Below are positions 1 through 4,799 of a stretch of 6,276 bases of DNA, one piece after another. Origin of the DNA: Nannocystaceae bacterium. GTDB lineage: Bacteria; Myxococcota_A; Polyangia; Nannocystales; Nannocystaceae. Numbering within the stretch: position 1 is the stretch's first letter; each line of letters starts with the position of its first letter. A program made the position numbers and the translations under genes. The DNA lies in NCBI GenBank assembly GCA_016763875.1, contig JAESSZ010000965.1, positions 1 to 6,276 of the forward strand. The letters are read 5' to 3'. Under the pieces are notes generated by a model that saw only the letters and a program-made list of their open reading frames with translations, did not search any database and was not told where the DNA came from.

Positions 1-1
1 A

Positions 2-808
2 TTGACCGCGCCCCCGGTCAAGGCGGTGGCCCAGTCGCTGGGCCTCCCGGTCGTGCAGCCGACGAAGATGAAAGACGGGACGTTGGCGGCGACGCTGGCG
101 GCGTACGAACTGGACGTGATTGTCGTGGTCGCGTTTGGTCGCATCTTGCCGCCCGCGATTCTTGAGTTGCCGCGTCACGGGTGCATCAACGTGCATGGCT
201 CTTTGCTGCCACGATGGCGAGGCGCGGCCCCGATCCAGCGGGCAGTACTCGCTGGGGACGCGCACACTGGCGTTGCGATCATGAAGATGGACGTCGGTCT
301 GGACACCGGGCCGGTCTACGAGATCGTTCGCACGGAGATCGGTGAGACCGAGACGAGCGGGGACCTGTTTGTCCGCCTCGCGTCGTTGGGGGCGGAGGCT
401 CTGGGCGAGTTCCTGTCGCGCTTTCCCGATGTCCCCAGTCCCACCGTGCAGTCCGACGACGGCATGACGCACGCCGCAATGCTCGAGAAATCGGAAGGTC
501 GTGTCGCGTGGGCCCGGCCGGCTGCGGTGGTCGGCAGCCAGATCCGTGGCATGGATCCGTGGCCGGCTGCCTTCACCGCTCACGGCGAGGGAGGCCTGAA
601 GTTGTATGGCGCGCGGGTTGAGGACGTTGCGCTGCAGGGCGCTGAGCCTGGGACCATCATTGGCGTCTCTGCCGACGGCCTTGCTGTCGCGTGCTCCGAG
701 GGCGCAGTTCTGATCGCCGAGGTGCAGCCCGCAGGCAAGCGCCGCATGCCCGCTGCCGCGTGGGCAGCAGGGCGGCAGATCAAGCCCGGTGCTCGGTTGT
801 TGGGGTGA
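2..808 (+). CDS. fmt: Methionyl-tRNA formyltransferase (5' end cut by window edge)
   Basis: The enzyme transfers a formyl group from 10-formyltetrahydrofolate to methionyl-initiator tRNA in the cytoplasm, giving fMet-tRNA for translation initiation. 268 residues are visible; the usual length is about 310-315, so roughly 40-45 N-terminal residues (first strand and loop of the Rossmann-type fold) lie to the left. The first visible codon, TTG, is best read as internal Leu of the family's conserved PPVK segment, not as a start. The catalytic-domain hallmark INVHGSLLPRWRGAAPIQR is at residues 62-80; N63, H65 and, in DVGLDTG, D101 match the catalytic Asn, His and Asp of E. coli Fmt. DPWPAAF (185-191) and the C-terminal OB-like tRNA-binding domain with LQPAGK-type VQPAGKRRM (241-249) follow, ending normally at a TGA. 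No broken frame or missing key residue is seen. The gene converges on the lipoprotein gene, with 4 bp between stops. Identification is firm; the true start is not visible. Confidence 0.97.
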   Translation: MTAPPVKAVAQSLGLPVVQPTKMKDGTLAATLAAYELDVIVVVAFGRILPPAILELPRHGCINVHGSLLPRWRGAAPIQRAVLAGDAHTGVAIMKMDVGLDTGPVYEIVRTEIGETETSGDLFVRLASLGAEALGEFLSRFPDVPSPTVQSDDGMTHAAMLEKSEGRVAWARPAAVVGSQIRGMDPWPAAFTAHGEGGLKLYGARVEDVALQGAEPGTIIGVSADGLAVACSEGAVLIAEVQPAGKRRMPAAAWAAGRQIKPGARLLG

Positions 809-812
809 GCGG

Positions 813-3800
813 TCAGGGCGCGGGCAGTGGCAGGCAGGCCAGCGGCGCAGGGGCTGCGTTGACCGCCCACGTGTCGTCTGATTGCAGCACGATTGAGTTT
901 TCGTCCGGACTGTCGTCGACGTCGACCGCGGAGATCATTCCCGCTTGGTCCAACAGCCCGTTGTCGTTGCTGTCCCCGTACACGACGCTATGGATTGGAA
1001 CCGTGCCGACATTGATCGAAGCGGCTGCAACGTCAAAGAGCGCGACCCCATCGGCCACACCCGCGCCATTGGAGTTCTGGAGGTCCGGGTTGAAGTCCAC
1101 GGCTTGCCCGAACATCGGTGCACCTGCAAAACCGCTGGCTGCGTCCCCCATGGGTCCGCCGACGACGAAGCAGTCACCAGCACCGATTATGCCGACAAGG
1201 TCGAGGACACCGTAGGTGTAGTCCGCGCCGCCCCAGCCGAGGCTGAAGTTCGACAGGTCAATCGCGACCCCGGTGCCGTTGTACAGCTTGACCCACTCGA
1301 ACTGGTCGTCCTGCCCCGTGTGGTCGTAGTAGACCTCGCTGATCACCACCGTTGCGAAGACCGGGCTGTCGACGACCGAGATCGTTGCGTCATCGCTGGC
1401 CGGGCCGATGCTCGCCGTGAGCACTTCATCGCCAACGCACGCAAGCGCGGTGACGTCGAACTCCGCGGACATCGCCGAGGCGGGCACGTTCACCGTCGCT
1501 GGCGTGGTGGCGCATGTGCCCGGGACCAGCGCCAGATCGACGTCCTGGCCGGTCACCTGAGGCGCGGGCAGGTCCAGGGTCACCGTCAACGTGCTCGCTG
1601 CGCCCAAGGGCACATTCACGACTGTCGGCGCGAGCGTCGGGGTACGTGCCTCTGCGTCGTCGTACACGCGGACCGAGGTCGGGATCGACTGGGAGTCCAA
1701 CGTTGCGGTGACCGTTGCCGTACCAGGAGACACGCCGGTCAACATGACTACGACGCTCGAGGTTCCGGATTGCACGTCGATCGAGGCCGGGCCGGTGACG
1801 ATCGTATCGTCCTCGTACGTCAGGGTGATGGCGGTATCAGTGCCGACCACGGCTGACAGGACCGCGGAGAGCCCCGGCAGTGGTTCCGCCGTGACATCGT
1901 CGAGCAGGAAGCTCTGCGGTTGTCCGAAGGCGATGAGGCTCGAGGGGTAGTCTGAGAGTTCTCGGGGTTCCAGTTTGCTGTAGTCGTTGGCCCAGCGCAG
2001 TACGCCTTGGACCTGCGTATAGACTTGGTCGACGACCGGGAATGGCTCCGCCAGATAGAAGTAGTCGTTGACCCGAAGCCCGCCGGTTACCTCGAACTCG
2101 CCCTCCGCGCTCGCATCGCCCATGCCGCCGACCGGCATGACGTCCGAGACCGACGCGTCGGTAATCTCCACGACGACACCTTCGAGTTCTTCCTGCAGTG
2201 CGCCGCCCTCGACGAGGTCAGCCACCGTGGCCGGCTCGGGGTCGGGGGCGGGGTTGCCACTGGACACGATGGTCGGGTCCGCTTCGGCAACGAGCTGAAT
2301 CTGGCCAAAGAAGTTCGTCACGGAGCCTGCGACGTCGATGTAGTCGCCGACCGCGGGTTGGGCCAGTGCGCCGTTGTCGAACACAAAGAGTCCCGAGAAC
2401 TCCACGCCCTCATAGCCGGCGTCGTCTGGATGGACCTGCACAAAATAGCCGTTGCCGCCCACGCCCGTGACGAGCACGTCCAGGAGTGAGACGTCGGACC
2501 CGACAGCGACCGTCCCGTCCTTGATCACGTAGATCGAGGCCGGACAGGCGCCCCCGCCGGGGTTGGCGAGCGAGGGGCAGTTGTCGCAAGCATCACCGAG
2601 ACCATCGCCATCCTCGTCGGCCTGGTTGGGATTGCCGGCTGAGATGCAGTTGTCGACCGGATCGACGATGCCGTCACCATCGACGTCGTAGACGTTGGGG
2701 ACAGTGCAGGCGTCCTCCGCGTCCAACGGGCACAGGTCACACGAGTTGCCGATCCCGTCATCATCGGCGTCGGCTTGCTGACCGCCGTCCATCGGGCGGA
2801 TCGGGTTGAAGATGCTCGGGCAGTTGTCGTCGTCGTCCGCGACGCCATCCCCGTCCGCGTCGTCGGGCCCGCCACGTTCGGGGAACTCGTCTGGACGGGC
2901 GGGGTCACACGAAGGCTCGTCCATCGGTACGCCGCAGTGGATCAGCGGGTAGGACTCGGCGTGGACAGCCGACTGGATGGCGTCGATGGTCAGGCCCGCG
3001 TCCTGCTGGACGCAGATGCGTTTGTCGTCACCGCACACGTCCAGCGTCTCGCAGCCCGTGATTGCGGGGCCGGGAACGAGCGCTTCGATGAGCGCAGCGT
3101 CGCCGTGCAGGGGTTGTCCGCCGCGTAGCACCAGGTTCACGGAACTCGAGTCCGCTTCGATGACCGCGCGGTGGTGGAGGTTGCTCGACCCGTCGAAAAT
3201 CGCGATGTCGGCGATATGCCCCGCTCGCAACAGACCGATCTGGTCCTCGGCACCCTGTGAGGCGGCCGCCCAGTGCGTCGCCATCATGAACAACTCGACG
3301 TCCGACAGCGCGCCGCCGTAGTGCTCCTGGTTCATCGAGTCGGCGCACGCCAACTCGCGCAGCATGTTGACCGAACCACTGGCGGACCAGTCGGTGCCCA
3401 GCGCGATGCGGACGCCAAGCGTGCGGTACAGCGGTATGTCGGCGGTGACGCCGTACAGGTCGATGTTGGAGCGAGGCGACCACACCAACATCGCCCCGAT
3501 CTCACCCATGTCGGCGACGTCGGAGGCTAGCAGGCCGATGCCATGGATGATCGAGGTGTTGGACTCGATGAGGAACTCCCCACCGCGGGCTCCCGACATG
3601 CAGGCGAACTCGTTGCGTGCCTGGATAGTGATGCCCTCCGCCACGTGTGGCAGGTAGATGTCATCCGAGAGATTGAAGTCGCCGTCGATCGACGGATAGC
3701 CGCAGCCCGCGGCGAGCAACTGCCCGCCGCCATCGCCCAGCGGGAAGGTGCGGTAGTTGACGTCGACGCCGCTCAAACCGCCCGTGAGATCGGCGCGGTC

Positions 3801-4622
3801 GAGGTTGCGCAGAAGGTCCTGAGCCGACGCACCGCCCACAGATCCGGTGATGCTAGTGGCGCCGCCAAGAAGGTTGCGGATCTCGCCGAACAGCACCGCC
3901 TCGCGCGCGCTGCTGGACCCTGGGAACGGGTTGAGCTCCGTCGCCGTGTCGATCCCCAACCGCCACTCGCGGCGATGGTCGTAGCGCTCGGCACCGTGCG
4001 GCACCGGTTGCGAGAGCGTGAACGTGATGTGGTCGTGGGTATTGATCAGACCCGGTGAGATCACGCCGTTGGGACACGCGACGACCGTTGCCCCCTCGGC
4101 TTCGGGCGTATCGGCGCAGTCGCAGCCGACACACAAGATGCGGCCGTTGGGACCGCTGGTGTCCAGCAGGACTGTGCCTGCTTCGTACACGTCGTAACCG
4201 GCGAGCACGGTGCCCTGCAGCAGCATCGCCGTGGTGCCTGGCGTGGCGGCCGGGGTCACGCCGCAGATCTCTCCCGGAGGCGGCAGATCGATGTCGTTGG
4301 TGCAGACGATCGTCTGTCCGGGCAGCTCGGGCGGCTCGACGATGCCGCCGGTTGTGGTGCCGTCCTCGGTGCTCGAGGCATCGTCGGTTGTGGTCGTATC
4401 GACCGCCGTCGTCGTGTCGTCGGTTGAGTCCGGCGCACTACCACCGGTCGTCGTGTCGGAAGGCACGTCTCCGGTCTCGGTATCGTCGGTCCCCGACGTC
4501 CCGTCCGCCATCGTCGTGTCCCCGTCGCCGCAACTGAACGCCGCCACTGCGGTCAGCCCCAGTCCCGCAGTGAGTCGCAGTCGTATCGCGTGTGCCAAGC
4601 CAAAGCTGTGTCGTGCCATCAC
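813..4622 (-). CDS. Predicted surface lipoprotein: amidohydrolase domain fused to TSP3 repeats, OB-like, Ig-like and lamin-tail domains
   Basis: The 1269-residue reading frame is intact. Residues 1-30 form a lipoprotein signal peptide (basic n-region, hydrophobic core LTAGLGLTAVAAFS) ending at C31; the lipobox AFSC is atypical at -2. Gly at +2 gives no inner-membrane retention signal, so outer-membrane anchoring is inferred. A Thr/Asp/Ser/Gly spacer covers about 32-97. An amidohydrolase-superfamily domain covers about 130-520: H196-D197-H198 (HxH in GLINTHDH), H326 and E329 (PHVAEG), H360 (SIIHGIGL) and D411 (LGTDWSAS) fit the metal and catalytic set of the deaminase-like TRZ/ATZ branch, so it is probably an active hydrolase or deaminase of unknown substrate. 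A Cys-containing cap (524-572) is followed by thrombospondin type-3 calcium repeats (588-688), an OB-like beta region (about 697-890), two Ig-like segments (about 900-988 and 995-1086) and a lamin-tail domain (about 1089-1220, starting VVISEVYYD). Start: GTG at 4622 or, slightly preferred, ATG at 4619. Domain limits after residue 697 are by eye. Function and substrate are unassigned. Confidence 0.9.
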   Translation of the reverse strand: MMARHSFGLAHAIRLRLTAGLGLTAVAAFSCGDGDTTMADGTSGTDDTETGDVPSDTTTGGSAPDSTDDTTTAVDTTTTDDASSTEDGTTTGGIVEPPELPGQTIVCTNDIDLPPPGEICGVTPAATPGTTAMLLQGTVLAGYDVYEAGTVLLDTSGPNGRILCVGCDCADTPEAEGATVVACPNGVISPGLINTHDHITFTLSQPVPHGAERYDHRREWRLGIDTATELNPFPGSSSAREAVLFGEIRNLLGGATSITGSVGGASAQDLLRNLDRADLTGGLSGVDVNYRTFPLGDGGGQLLAAGCGYPSIDGDFNLSDDIYLPHVAEGITIQARNEFACMSGARGGEFLIESNTSIIHGIGLLASDVADMGEIGAMLVWSPRSNIDLYGVTADIPLYRTLGVRIALGTDWSASGSVNMLRELACADSMNQEHYGGALSDVELFMMATHWAAASQGAEDQIGLLRAGHIADIAIFDGSSNLHHRAVIEADSSSVNLVLRGGQPLHGDAALIEALVPGPAITGCETLDVCGDDKRICVQQDAGLTIDAIQSAVHAESYPLIHCGVPMDEPSCDPARPDEFPERGGPDDADGDGVADDDDNCPSIFNPIRPMDGGQQADADDDGIGNSCDLCPLDAEDACTVPNVYDVDGDGIVDPVDNCISAGNPNQADEDGDGLGDACDNCPSLANPGGGACPASIYVIKDGTVAVGSDVSLLDVLVTGVGGNGYFVQVHPDDAGYEGVEFSGLFVFDNGALAQPAVGDYIDVAGSVTNFFGQIQLVAEADPTIVSSGNPAPDPEPATVADLVEGGALQEELEGVVVEITDASVSDVMPVGGMGDASAEGEFEVTGGLRVNDYFYLAEPFPVVDQVYTQVQGVLRWANDYSKLEPRELSDYPSSLIAFGQPQSFLLDDVTAEPLPGLSAVLSAVVGTDTAITLTYEDDTIVTGPASIDVQSGTSSVVVMLTGVSPGTATVTATLDSQSIPTSVRVYDDAEARTPTLAPTVVNVPLGAASTLTVTLDLPAPQVTGQDVDLALVPGTCATTPATVNVPASAMSAEFDVTALACVGDEVLTASIGPASDDATISVVDSPVFATVVISEVYYDHTGQDDQFEWVKLYNGTGVAIDLSNFSLGWGGADYTYGVLDLVGIIGAGDCFVVGGPMGDAASGFAGAPMFGQAVDFNPDLQNSNGAGVADGVALFDVAAASINVGTVPIHSVVYGDSNDNGLLDQAGMISAVDVDDSPDENSIVLQSDDTWAVNAAPAPLACLPLPAP
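963..1358 (-). other. Lamin-tail domain (LTD) at the lipoprotein C-terminus
   Basis: Residues about 1089-1220 start with the typical LTD opening VVISEVYYD, followed by FEWVKLYNGTGVAIDLSNFSL, the pattern of the family's (E/Q)-(F/W)-(I/V)-E-L-x-N ... DLSGW core. The variant here has WVKLYN in place of the more usual WIELYN. LTD is an Ig-like beta fold found in secreted bacterial proteins, often next to nucleases or carbohydrate-active or adhesion modules. About 49 further residues follow, ending in a Pro/Leu-rich tail (LACLPLPAP). Its role here, probably surface or matrix association, is inferred. Confidence 0.8.
2556..2861 (-). repeat. Thrombospondin type-3 calcium-binding repeat segment
   Basis: Residues 588-688 of the lipoprotein carry Asp-rich units of the TSP3 type: DADGDGVADDDDNCP (589-602), DADDDGIGNSCDLCP (618-632), DVDGDGIVDPVDNC (646-659) and DEDGDGLGDACDNCP (669-683). 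The DxDxDGxxD loops are calcium ligands in this family, and the Cys pairs make disulfides that stiffen the rod. Two oddities are visible: about seven residues (IRPMDGG) inserted between the NP and the following QADADDDG in the first repeat, and CISAGNPNQ in place of the usual CP in the third. The segment joins the N-terminal enzyme to the beta-rich tail. Calcium dependence and disulfides imply folding outside the cytoplasm, which agrees with the signal peptide. Confidence 0.9.
4324..4529 (-). repeat. Low-complexity Thr/Asp/Ser/Gly spacer of the lipoprotein
   Basis: This stretch codes for about 68 residues directly after the lipidated Cys, made almost only of Thr, Asp, Ser, Gly, Glu and Val in short irregular units such as DTTTG, DDTTTAVDTTTTDD and DGTTTGG. 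On the plus strand it reads as irregular GTC/GTCGTCGTG triplet tracts. Its composition predicts an unstructured, acidic tether holding the catalytic domain away from the membrane; this kind of spacer is common in Nannocystaceae lipoproteins. The units are not perfect tandem repeats, but the triplet bias could allow in-frame length change by slippage. Confidence 0.75.
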
Positions 4623-4628
4623 TCAAAA

Positions 4629-4633
4629 CTCCA
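4629..4633 (-). promoter_or_regulatory. Ribosome binding site of the lipoprotein gene
   Basis: Read on the minus strand, TGGAG precedes the gene, then TTTTGA, then GTG and ATG in adjacent in-frame codons. The GGAG core is 6 nt from the GTG at 4622 and 9 nt from the ATG at 4619, so both starts are served. The two choices differ by one Met in the signal peptide and do not alter the product. ATG is preferred only because it is the stronger start codon. Confidence 0.6.
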
Positions 4634-4660
4634 AATCGCGGCCGGTGATCCGCGTGCTGC

Positions 4661-4666
4661 ACTATC
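4661..4666 (-). promoter_or_regulatory. Weak -10-like hexamer upstream of the lipoprotein gene
   Basis: On the minus strand the intergenic region contains GATAGT (within GGTGGGATAGTGC), about 40 nt upstream of the start codons. It is one of the few AT-containing spots in this region and resembles a sigma-70 -10 box. No good -35 hexamer lies 16-18 nt further upstream (the bases there are TGGTCGG). Myxobacterial promoters, especially those of the many ECF sigma factors, cannot be judged by eye, so this is only a candidate. Confidence 0.2.
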
Positions 4667-4726
4667 CCACCTGGGTGTACCTGCCGACCACTCGTGGCAC
4701 GTTGGCCAGGTCACGCTGGTCCCCCG

Positions 4727-4751
4727 CTGGGCGCGGCAGACGCCAGCCCAG
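4727..4751 (-). terminator. Imperfect hairpin downstream of the polymerase gene, possible terminator
   Basis: CTGGGC (4727-4732) pairs with GCCCAG (4746-4751), and GGC (4735-4737) pairs with GCC (4742-4744) around a 4-nt loop, leaving a 2x1 internal bulge. The hairpin lies about 49-73 nt past the polymerase stop and about 105 nt before the lipoprotein start, between the two genes. No U-tract follows on the minus strand, so it is not a classical Rho-independent terminator; it could be an RNA-stabilising stem or chance pairing in GC-rich DNA. Confidence 0.3.
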
Positions 4752-4799
4752 GGTCAATGCACGTGTGAGATCGCGATCCGTTGGGCCACGACCATTGGG

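Larger units (their letters stand above)
4623..4799. other. Intergenic region between polymerase and lipoprotein genes
   Basis: This is the only sizeable non-coding stretch in the window. It holds the ribosome binding site, the weak -10-like hexamer and the imperfect hairpin listed separately, plus a 10-bp palindrome GATCGCGATC (4769-4778). I see no convincing small gene or tRNA in it. Its length argues that the lipoprotein gene has its own promoter, though read-through from the polymerase gene is possible. Confidence 0.6.

Noticed and set aside
809..866. Inverted repeat GCGGTCA / TGACCGC across the lipoprotein stop codon, as a terminator
   Set aside because: The arms are only 7 bp, the loop is 44 nt, and no T-tract follows on either strand. 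Chance pairing in GC-rich DNA is more likely.
945..1856. A 303-codon open frame on the plus strand opposite the lipoprotein gene
   Set aside because: Its product is rich in Arg, Gly, Val and Asp with no recognisable motif, as expected for the antisense shadow of a high-GC gene. The minus-strand frame carries clear domains throughout.
2238..2253. Three G-runs (GGGG, GGGGG, GGGG) as a G-quadruplex
   Set aside because: There is no fourth GGG run within a usual loop length (the next is about 21 nt away). The runs are the complement of Pro codons in the PAPDPEPA linker.
4330..4529. Triplet tracts as a CRISPR array or regulatory tandem repeat
   Set aside because: There are no fixed-length repeats with spacers. 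The pattern comes from Thr/Asp/Ser codons of a spacer in an intact reading frame.
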